From Lewinellaceae bacterium (GTDB taxonomy: Bacteria > Bacteroidota > Bacteroidia > Chitinophagales > Saprospiraceae), in contig JACJYO010000003.1 of NCBI GenBank assembly GCA_020636075.1, forward strand, positions 310,001 to 374,000: 64,000 bases of DNA, in the 5' to 3' direction. Below are positions 1-9,800 of the stretch, one piece after another; position 1 is the stretch's first letter; each line of letters begins with the position of its first letter. A program made the position numbers and the translations under genes. The notes beneath the pieces are model-generated. The model was given only the letters and a program-made list of their open reading frames with translations. It was not told where the DNA came from and searched no databases.

Positions 1-3000
1 GCGACTCCGGGCAAAAGATCCGAACGTTTACCGGTGGTTGTAATGAGTTTGTGACGATGGTTGGTTTTTCCCCCGATGGGAAACAGGTCATTACCAGTTG
101 TGACGGGATGACCATTCAAATATGGGATCGGGAAACCGGTGAGCGGCAACATATTGATGATTTCGCAATGCGCGAAGCCGTGTCGCGCGCCCAGTTTTTT
201 CCACCGCAACCCGGCGAACCGGCCGGCGGGAAGTTCTTGCTGCTTGATGGTGCTACACCCCAAATAATAACCCTGGAGGGCGAATCGGTGCAGACTTTTG
301 AGCAGCATTCCGAAGCCTTGACAGCCGTTGCCTTTTCCCCCTTTGATGGCGGGAAAAATCTCTTGCTTGGAACGGATAACGGGCATTCCAAACGCTGGGA
401 CATTCCCGGCGGCCAACTGCAAACACTCCCCGAAACAGAAGATTACCTCGATCATTTGTGGCAACCGGTGTGTGCGTTCACCTTTGCCGGCACGGAAAAC
501 GCGCCTACACTGCTAACCGGCCGAACAGGGAGCTACTGGGCGACGCGCCGGGATTTTAAAACGGGCAGCCATGTTGAGATTTTTGACCTTATGGATGGCT
601 CGGCAAGTTCTGTAGCCATTTCACCGCCAACTGCGGCAGACCCGGCCGGCGGAAAATTTCTTGCATTCGGTACTAGGCAGAACACCATTGAACTCTGGGA
701 CCGTGCCCGGAAGGCACCTATCCGTACGTTGACCAAACCTGCTGTGGTCGAGCCGGAAGATGACGTGGATCCTTCCAATCCTTTTGGCCTTCAACAAGAG
801 ATCGATTTTGAATTAATACCGGAGGCAATTTCGGCAGTAGAATTTTCCCCAAATGATGGGGGTAAAACAATTTTGTCCGGCGATCTCAATGCTACTGGCA
901 TCCTCTGGGATCGCGAAACCGGGGCTATCCTCCATACTCTATCCGGGCATACCGACTATGTGTACGATGTGGCTTTTTCCCCGGACGGTCAGTTGTTGCT
1001 TACCGGCAGCGGCGATAATACGGCCAAACTCTGGGATCGCAACGGCCAACTGCTCCGGACCCTCTCCGGGCATACCGGCGCCGTCAATGTCGTGGCGTTC
1101 TCCCCGGACGGAAAATCAATTTTTACTGCCAGTGCCGATAATAGTCTGAAACGCTGGGACCGGGAAACCGGCAAATTGTTGCGAACCATGCAAGGGCATG
1201 ATGCCACAGCCCTGGCCTTCACACCTGACGGGAAATTTATAGCCAGTTGCAGCCAGGACAATACTTCCAAAATTTGGGATACGGAAACAGGGCAGGAACT
1301 CGCCACCCTGGTTGCCATCGATTCTACGGACTGGGTGGTTACCACGCCGTCGGGGCTTTTCGACGCCTCCCCCGGCGCCATGAAGATGATGCATTACGTC
1401 GTCGGACTTGAAGTGGTATCGCTTGATCAGCTGAAGGAACGTTACTACGAACCCGGTTTATTACCGAAACTTCTGGGTTTCAGTAAAGGCGACGTACGCG
1501 ATGTTTCTTCCCTTGGGCAGGTTGCACTATACCCCGAAATAAAGGCCCTGTTAACGGACGACCAGATCGACGTCCAACTCACTCCCCGCTCCGGCGGCAT
1601 GGGCAAGCTCAGCTTTTTTATAAATGGAAAAGAAGTGGTTGAAGACCTCAACCCCGAGCGCAAAACTGCGCTGACTGTTGACTTGAAAAATTATGAAAAA
1701 TACTATCTGCCGGGAACCAATTCCATCGCTATGCGTGCGTACAACAGCGCGGGTTGGCTAAAAAGCGCAGCATATGAACTGGCCTACACACCGCCGGCCA
1801 CCGGCAGGGGGACCGGCAGCAATAACAGCGGCGGCAGCAACAGTTTGCGCAACGACAAACCGCATTTGTACGCCATCGTCGTCGGCACCTCCAACTACAG
1901 CGGCGATCAGCTCGACCTGCGCTTCCCCGATTCGGATGCCAAAGCAATGGCAGAAGCGTTGCAGGCATCGGGAAAACGCCTGTTTGATGACCGCGTGCAC
2001 GTGAAAGTACTCACCACCGATGGCCAAACGCCGGATGCCATTTCTTCCAAAAAAAATATTGCCGCGGCATTCAGCGAATATGCAGCGCAGGCCAAGCCCA
2101 CCGACATTTTAATTACCTACTTTTCCGGCCACGGACTGACCTACGGCAGCGCCGAAAAAAGCCAGTTTTACTACCTCACCAAGGACATTGCCAGCCCGGA
2201 TTTGAAAGATGACGAGGTACGGAAAAACTACACGGTGTCGTCCGAAGACCTGACGCAGTGGCTCACCGCCAACCCGGCCAAAAAACAGGTAATGATCCTC
2301 GACGCCTGCAACTCCGGCAAGGTCGTGGAGGCGCTGTCTTCCATCGGCGCCCGGGAGTTGAATTCCTCGCAGATCCGCGCGCTCGACCGCATGAAAGACC
2401 GGACCGGCATGTTCATCCTCACCGGCGCGGCGGCCGACAAGGTGAGTTATGAGGCCAGCAAGTACAATCAGGGTCTGCTCACGTACAGTCTTTTGCAGGG
2501 CATGAGCGGCCTGGCCCTCACACCCGACAAACGGGTAGACGTGATGACGCTTTTCCAGTACGCCCGCGATAAGGTGCCCGATCTGGCCAAGGGTATCCGG
2601 CAGGTGCAAACACCGGTGCTGGCCTTCCCGACCGATGGCGGCAGTTTCGACATCGGCATTGTAGATGCAGGGGTGAAAATTCCGGTGGCTCAGGAGAAGC
2701 CGGTGTTTATCCGCAATAGCTTTCAGAATGACAACGACACGTATATCGACGATCTCGGCCTGGCCAAAGCGCTGAATGAATATTTCCAGCAAATCACAGC
2801 ACGCAGCGCACAGGCAAATTTGATTTTCGTGGATGTAAGCGAATATGAAGATGCTTATTCGATCAAGGGGCGCTATATAGTCAACGGCGACGCTGTTGCG
2901 GTGCGCGGGCGTTTGTTCAAAGGCGGAACCGACAAAGGTAAATTTGAGGTAAGTGGTAAAAAGGATGCGCTGCAAGCACTGGTGGAGGCAATTGTGGAGA

Positions 3001-3020
3001 AGGTGGCGGGGATGCTATAA
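1..3020 (+). CDS. WD40-propeller/caspase-like peptidase, paralog 1 (5' end outside window)
   Basis: Partial gene. The reading frame is already open at base 3 and encodes WD40 sequence, so the GTG at 51 is not the true start. About nine WD40 blades are visible, several with inserts ending in GGK. They are followed by the linker DWVVTTPSGLFDASPG and LKERYYEPGLL, an Ig-like segment (KLSFFINGKEVVEDL), and a C14 caspase-like domain. The catalytic dyad is intact: His in YFSGHG (codon 2130-2132) and Cys in LDACNSG (2307-2309). The last ~100 residues (FVDVSEYEDAYSIKGRY) look like a TolB N-terminal-type domain. Caspase-like enzymes of this family cut after basic residues; the substrate here is unknown. 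It most resembles paralog 5 (KVVEAL after the Cys). Confidence 0.9.
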   Translation, partial: DSGQKIRTFTGGCNEFVTMVGFSPDGKQVITSCDGMTIQIWDRETGERQHIDDFAMREAVSRAQFFPPQPGEPAGGKFLLLDGATPQIITLEGESVQTFEQHSEALTAVAFSPFDGGKNLLLGTDNGHSKRWDIPGGQLQTLPETEDYLDHLWQPVCAFTFAGTENAPTLLTGRTGSYWATRRDFKTGSHVEIFDLMDGSASSVAISPPTAADPAGGKFLAFGTRQNTIELWDRARKAPIRTLTKPAVVEPEDDVDPSNPFGLQQEIDFELIPEAISAVEFSPNDGGKTILSGDLNATGILWDRETGAILHTLSGHTDYVYDVAFSPDGQLLLTGSGDNTAKLWDRNGQLLRTLSGHTGAVNVVAFSPDGKSIFTASADNSLKRWDRETGKLLRTMQGHDATALAFTPDGKFIASCSQDNTSKIWDTETGQELATLVAIDSTDWVVTTPSGLFDASPGAMKMMHYVVGLEVVSLDQLKERYYEPGLLPKLLGFSKGDVRDVSSLGQVALYPEIKALLTDDQIDVQLTPRSGGMGKLSFFINGKEVVEDLNPERKTALTVDLKNYEKYYLPGTNSIAMRAYNSAGWLKSAAYELAYTPPATGRGTGSNNSGGSNSLRNDKPHLYAIVVGTSNYSGDQLDLRFPDSDAKAMAEALQASGKRLFDDRVHVKVLTTDGQTPDAISSKKNIAAAFSEYAAQAKPTDILITYFSGHGLTYGSAEKSQFYYLTKDIASPDLKDDEVRKNYTVSSEDLTQWLTANPAKKQVMILDACNSGKVVEALSSIGARELNSSQIRALDRMKDRTGMFILTGAAADKVSYEASKYNQGLLTYSLLQGMSGLALTPDKRVDVMTLFQYARDKVPDLAKGIRQVQTPVLAFPTDGGSFDIGIVDAGVKIPVAQEKPVFIRNSFQNDNDTYIDDLGLAKALNEYFQQITARSAQANLIFVDVSEYEDAYSIKGRYIVNGDAVAVRGRLFKGGTDKGKFEVSGKKDALQALVEAIVEKVAGML

Positions 3021-3022
3021 GT

Positions 3023-3097
3023 AATGATGAGTGATGAGTGATGAGTGCGTTCACCTTCCCGGAAAGGTGTAAAACTCATCACTCATCGCTCATCATT
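3023..3097. repeat. Inter-caspase hairpin repeat, copy 1
   Basis: Two 24-base arms (3023-3046 and 3074-3097) built from a GATGAGT microsatellite pair with one mismatch. Between them is a core that is itself an inverted repeat, CACCTTCCCGGAAAGGTG. The core lies in the opposite orientation to copies 2 and 3. It starts two bases after the stop of paralog 1 and ends 19 bases before the ATG of paralog 2. It could act as terminator, mRNA stabiliser or recombination site; none of these can be shown from sequence. Confidence 0.85.
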
Positions 3098-3116
3098 AAT
3101 TTAATTTCCATCAACC

Positions 3117-6100
3117 ATGAAAACATTCCACATCATTTTTTTTCTCCTGGCAACAGGCCTGCTACACAGTCAAACGCCGCGTTTGGTCGTACCCATCGGC
3201 CACTCTGAAATGGTCAGCAGCATGGCTTTTTCCCCGGATGGCAAAACAATTCTAACGGGCAGTTATGATCATACAGCCAAACTTTGGGATTTGGATGGAC
3301 GCATGTTGCAAACATTCAATGGCCATGCCGCCGAAGTCTTGTCAGTGGCCTTTTCCCCCGATGGCAAAACCATACTGACCGGCAGTGCCGATAAAACGGC
3401 AAAACTCTGGGATTTGGATGGGCGCATGTTGCAGACCTTTAAAGGCCATGTTTTCGGAGTCTTGTCAGTGGCCTTTTCCCCCGATGGCAAAACAATTCTA
3501 ACAAGCAGTGATGATAACACGGCAGAATTATGGGATTTGGATGGAAGCATGTCGCAAACCTTCATTGGCCATTGGGATCACTTCGACTTCGAGTCAGTGG
3601 CTTTTTCCCTGGATGGCAAAACAATACTGACCGGCAGTGCCGATAGCACGGCCAAATTGTGGAATCTGGAGGGGGAAGTGTTGCAGACCTTTGAAGGTCA
3701 TGCTAAGGAGGTCACGTCGGTGGCTTTTTCCCCCGATGGCAAAACAATACTGACCGGCAGTGCCGATAACACGGCCAGACTCTGGGATTTGGATGACGGA
3801 CGCATGTTGAAGACCTTTAAAGGCCATGTTAATAAGGTCACGTCGGTGGCTTTTTCCCCGGATGGCAAAACAATACTGACCGGCAGTGCCGATAAATCGG
3901 CAAAACTCTGGGATTTGGATGGACGCATGTTGAAGACCTTAAATGGCCATACGGACGGCGTCTGGTCGGTAGCCTTCTCCCCGGATGGCAAAACAATACT
4001 GACCGACAGTGCCGATAAATCGGCAAAACTCTGGGATTTGGATGGACGCATGTTGAAGACCCTTACCTTTAAAGGCTCTTCTAACGGAGTCCATTTGGTA
4101 ACTTTTTCCCCCGATGGCAAAACTATACTGACCAGCAATGGATATGATCAAACAACAAAACTCTGGGATTTAGATGAACGCATGTTGAAGACCTTCAATA
4201 GCCATGCTGACGGAGTCAGCGCGGTGGCTTTTTCCCCCGATGGCAAAACCATACTGACCGGCAATGGGTATGATCAAACAGCCAGACTCTGGGATTTGAA
4301 CGGACGCATGTTGCAGACCTTTAAAGGCCATGCTAAAGGAGTCAGTTCGGTGGCCTTTTCCCCAGATGGCAAATCCATACTGACCGGCAGTGACGATAAC
4401 ACGGCCAGACTCTGGGATTTGGATGATGGACGCATGTTGAAGACCCTTACAGGCCATTCTGGCGGAGTCAGTGCGGTGGCTTTTTCCCCCGATGGCAAAA
4501 CCATACTGACCGGCAGCCGGGACTTCAGAGCCCATCAATGGGATTTGAAAGGGCGCATAGTGCGGACCTTCAATGGCCATTTTGATTTTAATTTTGACCC
4601 CATGCTCTTCGGATCGATGGTTTTTTCCCCCGATAGCAAAACTATACTGACCGTATGGGCGCGTCAAATTTACCAACTCTGGGATTGGTCTGGGCGCGAA
4701 GTGCAAACCTTCAAAAATAAAATATATTCGGGCCGCTTGAGTTTGGTGTTTTCTCCCAATGGTGAAACAATACTGACTAACAGTGACGGTAACACCGCCA
4801 AACTTTGGAATTTGGAAGGACGGGCCTTGCAGACCTTCAAAGGCCATGCTAGCAGAGTCAGTTCGGTGGCTTTTTCTTCTGACGGGAACACCGTTTTGAC
4901 CAGTAGTGATGATAACACCACTAAACTCTGGAATGCGCAAACCGGCCACGAACGAGCCACCCTGATCGCCATCGATACTGCCGATTGGGTCGTTACCACC
5001 CCCTCCGGCCTGTTCGATGCTACCCCCGGCGCTATGCAGCAGCTGTACTATGTCCTTGGCCTTGAAGTCATCGAGATCGAACAACTCAAAGAGCGCTACT
5101 ACGAACCCGGTTTGTTGGCAAAGATCATGGGATTTTCCACCGAGCCGCTCCGATCGGTCAGCGGGTTCGACTCCATCGCAATTTACCCAAAAGTGGCCCT
5201 CCGGCTCGATACGGCACAAAACCGGCTCCACGTCCAACTCAGGCCCCGCAACGGCGGTACCGGAAAAGTCAGTGTATTTATCAACGGCAAAGAGATCATT
5301 GAAGATGCCAATCCACCCCGGGGTTTTGAAAAAACACGCGACACCAGCCTGACCATCGAACTGGACAAATTTGCCCGCTACTTTCTGTTCGACAGCCTCA
5401 ACACCGTCTCCGTTCGCGCCTACAATGAAGCGGGCTGGCTGAAAAGCGCGGCGCAAAGTGTCATGTACCGCCCAAATTTTGCCAACTCCCGGGGTACTGA
5501 CAAAACTACGGGCACTAGCCTAAACCGACTGCGGTCCAAACCTGCCCTGCACGCTATCGTGGTCGGTACGGCCGACTATGCCGGCACGAAACTCGACCTG
5601 AAATATTCCGGAAAAGATGCCTGCGATATGGCGGCTGCCCTGCAACAGATCGGCGGCCAATTGTTTGGCGCAGACAGCGTTTTCGTTCAATTGCTCACCA
5701 CCGATACCAGCAGGCAAACGCTGCCACCCACAAAAGCCAATATCAAAGCCGCCTTTGATGCGCTGAAAAGCCGCGCCAAAGCGGAGGATATTCTGGTGGT
5801 GTATTTTTCCGGCCACGGCGTAAGTTACGGGGAGGCGGATCGGGCGCTGTTTTATTACCTGACCATGGATATTGCCAATGAAAACCTCAACGACGCCGGC
5901 CTGCGCGCCGGCCGGACGGTTTCCAGTGCCGAGCTGACCCGCTGGATCAACGACATCCCGGCGCAAAAACAGGTGCTTATCCTCGATGCCTGCAACTCGG
6001 GCCGGGTCGTTGAAAATTTGGCCGCAGGCCAAAAAGAATTGAATTCCTCCCAAATTCGCGCCCTCGACCGCATGAAAGATCGCACGGGCATGTTTGTGCT

Positions 6101-6698
6101 CACGGGTTCGGCAGCCGACAAGGTGAGCTACGAGGCCGGGCAATACGGGCAGGGCCTGCTCACCTACAGCCTGCTCCAGGGCATGAGTGGCCTGGCGCTG
6201 ACCGCCGACAAGCGGGTGGATGTGAGCACGTTGTTCGAATATGCCCGCGATGTGGTGCCGCAGTTAGCCAAGGGAATCGGGGGTGTACAGACACCGATGA
6301 TGGTGGGGCCGCTCCGTGGCAGTTTTGACATCGGCGTGGTCAATGAAAAGGTGAAAATTCCGCTGGCGCAGGTGAAACCGGTGTTTATCCGGAATAGTTT
6401 TCAGGAGGAAAAGCAGTACGACGATGTGCTGGGCTTGACCAAAGCCCTGGCTGAACACTTCCAACAAATTACTGCCCGCGGCGCACAGGCTAATCTGATC
6501 TACGTAGATGTGAACGAATACGAAAACGCCTACTCCATCAAAGGGCGCTACACCATCGATGGGAATGATGTGGTGGTCAGTGGATACTTGTTCGAAGGGA
6601 AAACCCCGGTTGGCGCAGAATTCAAGGTTTTGGGAAAAAAGGATAATATCCCGGCACTGGTGGAGGCTATTGTGGAGAAGGTGTCGGAAATGCTATAA
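3117..6698 (+). CDS. Secreted WD40-propeller/caspase-like peptidase, paralog 2
   Basis: 1193 aa. The signal peptide MKTFHIIFFLLATGLLHS precedes Gln, with no lipobox, so export to the periplasm or outside is likely. Fourteen WD40 repeats can be counted (FSPDGKTILTGSADNTAKLWDLDG type, residues ~22-620), enough for two seven-bladed propellers. Blades 1-10 are unusually alike at both protein and DNA level. Then come the DWVVTTPSGLFDATPG linker, an Ig-like segment, a C14 caspase domain (His900 in YFSGHG, Cys959 in LDACNSG) and the TolB-like C-terminus. The caspase domain is almost identical in protein sequence to that of paralog 3. Expected role: protein-sensing propellers joined to a cysteine protease; target unknown. 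Confidence 0.92.
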   Translation: MKTFHIIFFLLATGLLHSQTPRLVVPIGHSEMVSSMAFSPDGKTILTGSYDHTAKLWDLDGRMLQTFNGHAAEVLSVAFSPDGKTILTGSADKTAKLWDLDGRMLQTFKGHVFGVLSVAFSPDGKTILTSSDDNTAELWDLDGSMSQTFIGHWDHFDFESVAFSLDGKTILTGSADSTAKLWNLEGEVLQTFEGHAKEVTSVAFSPDGKTILTGSADNTARLWDLDDGRMLKTFKGHVNKVTSVAFSPDGKTILTGSADKSAKLWDLDGRMLKTLNGHTDGVWSVAFSPDGKTILTDSADKSAKLWDLDGRMLKTLTFKGSSNGVHLVTFSPDGKTILTSNGYDQTTKLWDLDERMLKTFNSHADGVSAVAFSPDGKTILTGNGYDQTARLWDLNGRMLQTFKGHAKGVSSVAFSPDGKSILTGSDDNTARLWDLDDGRMLKTLTGHSGGVSAVAFSPDGKTILTGSRDFRAHQWDLKGRIVRTFNGHFDFNFDPMLFGSMVFSPDSKTILTVWARQIYQLWDWSGREVQTFKNKIYSGRLSLVFSPNGETILTNSDGNTAKLWNLEGRALQTFKGHASRVSSVAFSSDGNTVLTSSDDNTTKLWNAQTGHERATLIAIDTADWVVTTPSGLFDATPGAMQQLYYVLGLEVIEIEQLKERYYEPGLLAKIMGFSTEPLRSVSGFDSIAIYPKVALRLDTAQNRLHVQLRPRNGGTGKVSVFINGKEIIEDANPPRGFEKTRDTSLTIELDKFARYFLFDSLNTVSVRAYNEAGWLKSAAQSVMYRPNFANSRGTDKTTGTSLNRLRSKPALHAIVVGTADYAGTKLDLKYSGKDACDMAAALQQIGGQLFGADSVFVQLLTTDTSRQTLPPTKANIKAAFDALKSRAKAEDILVVYFSGHGVSYGEADRALFYYLTMDIANENLNDAGLRAGRTVSSAELTRWINDIPAQKQVLILDACNSGRVVENLAAGQKELNSSQIRALDRMKDRTGMFVLTGSAADKVSYEAGQYGQGLLTYSLLQGMSGLALTADKRVDVSTLFEYARDVVPQLAKGIGGVQTPMMVGPLRGSFDIGVVNEKVKIPLAQVKPVFIRNSFQEEKQYDDVLGLTKALAEHFQQITARGAQANLIYVDVNEYENAYSIKGRYTIDGNDVVVSGYLFEGKTPVGAEFKVLGKKDNIPALVEAIVEKVSEML

Positions 6699-6700
6699 TG

Positions 6701-6782
6701 AATGATGAATGATGAATGATGAATTTTACACCGTCCCGGAAAGGTGAACCCTTTCATCATTCATCGCTCATCATTCATCATT
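6701..6782. repeat. Inter-caspase hairpin repeat, copy 2
   Basis: GATGAAT microsatellite arms (about 6701-6723 and 6753-6782) surround the core TTTACACCGTCCCGGAAAGG, which continues TGAAC. It starts just after the stop of paralog 2. Read as codons it supplies the spurious N-terminal extension (HHSSLIIHH) of paralog 3, ending 20 bases before that gene's real ATG. Confidence 0.85.
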
Positions 6783-6802
6783 GGAATAAAAATCCAGCAA
6801 CC

Positions 6803-9800
6803 ATGAAAATATCCCTCGCAATATTCTTTTTCCTCAGCTCCGCTCTGCTTTACGCGCAAAGACCCGTAGTAGTCAGCCGGCAAGAAGGGCATACGGGTTT
6901 TGTAGATTTCGTCCGGTTTTCTCCAAATGGACAACTGGCCCTGAGCAAAAGTGGATCGGAAACCGCGCTCTGGGATTTGGCCATTGGAAAATTTGTCCGG
7001 TTTGTTGAAATACCGGGCGCAAAAAGTGTTTTGTGTTTTACCTCAAACGGGCAGGGCGTCGTTGGCATTCAGGAAGATGGGAAATTGGTTTCCTGGGATT
7101 TGTTTTCGGAGGACGATGTTTGGCAAATGCAACTTCCGGAAACACCGGTAACCACCCAGGTTTCGCCCGATGAGCGGACACTTGCCGTGTTGTTTGAAGG
7201 CCAAATCTGGTGTATTAACCTGGACACTGGCCAGCTGCGCTGGCAGAAAAAATGGTCTAAAACGCCGGATACCTACCCAATGCTGCATTTTTCTGCAGAT
7301 GGCGCAACCGTGACGATCCGAAAAGGAACCACCGGGAAGCCGGTAGGCACTTTTGACTCCATGACCGGGCGCAAGCGAAAATGCATTCGGTTCGAAGAGG
7401 TTTGGCAAAGCGACTCCCTGCTGTTTGTAAAAAATGATAGAATCGCGCTCCTGACTGGTGATCGCGAGACCCTGCAATTGATTGATTATCAGAACAGCCT
7501 GATGGTAACGCTTCCACGATTCGATTTGCCGGTTACTGATTTTGCCTTTTCCCCCGATGGACGCAAGCTGCTGGTGGCGCTGGGCGGTCCGGCCATTTTT
7601 ACCCTGACTTCTCCAGGCCGTCCGGCAAAACGCGGTGGCAGCGGCGCACTCTTGGTTTGGGATGTTCAAAATGACCGGTTGATCCACCGAATAGAGGGGG
7701 TAACGGATGGCGTTCTTTCCATCGATATTTCTGCCGACGGAACCCGGTGCCTGTCGGGCGGCTACGACAGCGGGGTGTATTTATGGAATGTTGAAAACGG
7801 CAAAGAACTATTCCGGATGCAGCGTGATGTGGTGATGGAGACCAACATCCGGTTTACGCCGGACTTTCGAATTGCTGCCATGAGCAAGTTCGACGGTTCG
7901 ATGAAAACCTGGGGCCTGGAGCAACGGGATGATCTGTACTTCCACCCGGAAAAGGGTGTCGAAACATTTGCGCTAAGCCCGGATAGGAAGGTGCTGTTGC
8001 GCAGTGGCCGAAGATATTCACCGGATTTATTGGAAATGGATACACTCAAAATCCTCGGCAAATTAAATGACCGGCACAATTGCTTCCAGGTTGGTACCGC
8101 TATCGATTTTTCCCCGGATGGTAAAATGGCCCTGATCGGCTCTTCTGAGGAATGGCGCGTGATGTCGCCACTACTATTTCCGCCTATTCCGGGCGATTCG
8201 GTGCAAAACTTTGTACTCGGCCCTTTCCAGGATACCATCGGGATCAATATGCGCGGCGACACGCTGTACGGAAAGGTGAAGGTTTTTTCCGAGCAGGTGC
8301 CGCGTGAAGTCAAATCGGACACCGAAACCCGGACCGAAACCGTTTTGAAACACAGCGTAGATTTTTCACCCGACTTTTTCAATGTCTCGCTTTGGGATTT
8401 GGAAAAAAGGGAATCTGTGCGGGTATTTCCCGTTTTTAACCACAACTGGCACCCGATCTCCGCCGTGCGCTTTTCACCCGATGGCCGCCTGGGAATTGCC
8501 CAGGTGCTGGATAAGGCGATGGAACACCTGGATGACTACGGCAGTTATCTGGAAAACAAACTGATGGGCTGGAACCTGGCAACAGGCCGGGCCCTGGAAA
8601 ATCCCTTTGGGAAAAATGCCTTCCACGCGGTCCGATTTGAAGGCCCCGAATCCCGGGCAGCCACCATTGGCCCGGATAATACCGCCAAGGGGCCAACACC
8701 CATTGGAACAGTAGTCACCGAATGGACCCTTGCCGACGGACAGATCAGACAGCAGTATGTGCATGATTCCCTGGTAAAGGCTGTGGCATTTCATCCCGGC
8801 GGGCAAAAAATTTGTACCCTAACCCAGGGCGATGTGCTCACGGAATGGGATACCCAAACCGGTAAAAAAGTGCGGCAATTGGAGGGCGTTGCGGCGTCGG
8901 AATACCTGACCTATGCGCCCGATCCGAATTATGTAGTCGTCGGGAAAGGGGTCAAAACGATCTGGAACCTGAATACCGGAAAGGCCACCCTCGAAATCGG
9001 CAACTTGCACCGTAACTCGGACGATCCGTTTTTTGAAGATCATTCCGCATCGCAGGTCAGCCAACTCCATTTTTTGCCCAAGGATAATTACGTCATTTCC
9101 ACGACCTATGACGGTACGGTACAGGGTTGGGATTACAAAAACGGAACCGAGCGGTTTACCCTCTTCTTTCCGGGGGAAAAAGACTGGGTAGTCACGGCGC
9201 CTTCCGGCCTGTTTGATGCCTCGCCCGGCGCCCTGGAAAATATGTATTTCCGCCTGGGAACAGAGATCATCGAATTGGAGCAACTCAAGGAGCGCTACTA
9301 CGAACCGGGCTTGCTGCAAAAACTACTGGGCTTCTCCAAAGACCCCGTGCGCTCCGTGGAAGGCTTCAATTCCATTGCGCTATATCCGCTTGTTCGGCTT
9401 CAATTAGATACCCTGGCAAACCAATTGACGTTTCACCTCAGCCCCCGCAACGGAGGCCTCGGGAAGGTCAGCATTTTTATCAACGACAAGGAAATTATTG
9501 AAGATGCCAACCCGCCGGAGGGACTTGATAAAATACGCGACACCGTCGGGATTATTGAGTTGGGAAAATACGCCCAATACTTTTTGTTCGATACGCTCAA
9601 CGTCGTTTCCGTGCGCGCCTACAACCAGGCCGGCTGGCTGAAAAGTGCGCCCAAAAGCATTGTTTACCAACCTGCATTTGCAAGTTCCCGGGGTAAAAAC
9701 GATAACCGGAGCGGTAATGCCGCGCCCCTCCGGCGCCTGGCCAGAAAGCCGGCCCTGCATGCCATAATCGTGGGCACTTCGGAATATGCCGGTTCCCAAC

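Noticed and set aside
2109..2975. Long open frame on the minus strand within caspase paralog 1
   Set aside because: It is antisense to the conserved caspase domain, and the same shadow appears behind paralogs 2, 3 and 5 (5520-6143, 9896-10960, 16698-17027), which follows from codon bias on the coding strand.
3230..4560. Regular repeats resembling a CRISPR array
   Set aside because: Period ~120 bases, in frame, encoding WD40 blades; no spacer-like unique units.
4170..5456. 428-codon minus-strand open frame in paralog 2
   Set aside because: Its repeats are the reverse image of the WD40 repeats (FAIGGKSH repeated), with no signal of its own.
6716..6802. Upstream ATG extending caspase paralog 3 by 29 codons
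   Set aside because: The extension reads through the intergenic hairpin repeat and would bury the signal peptide.
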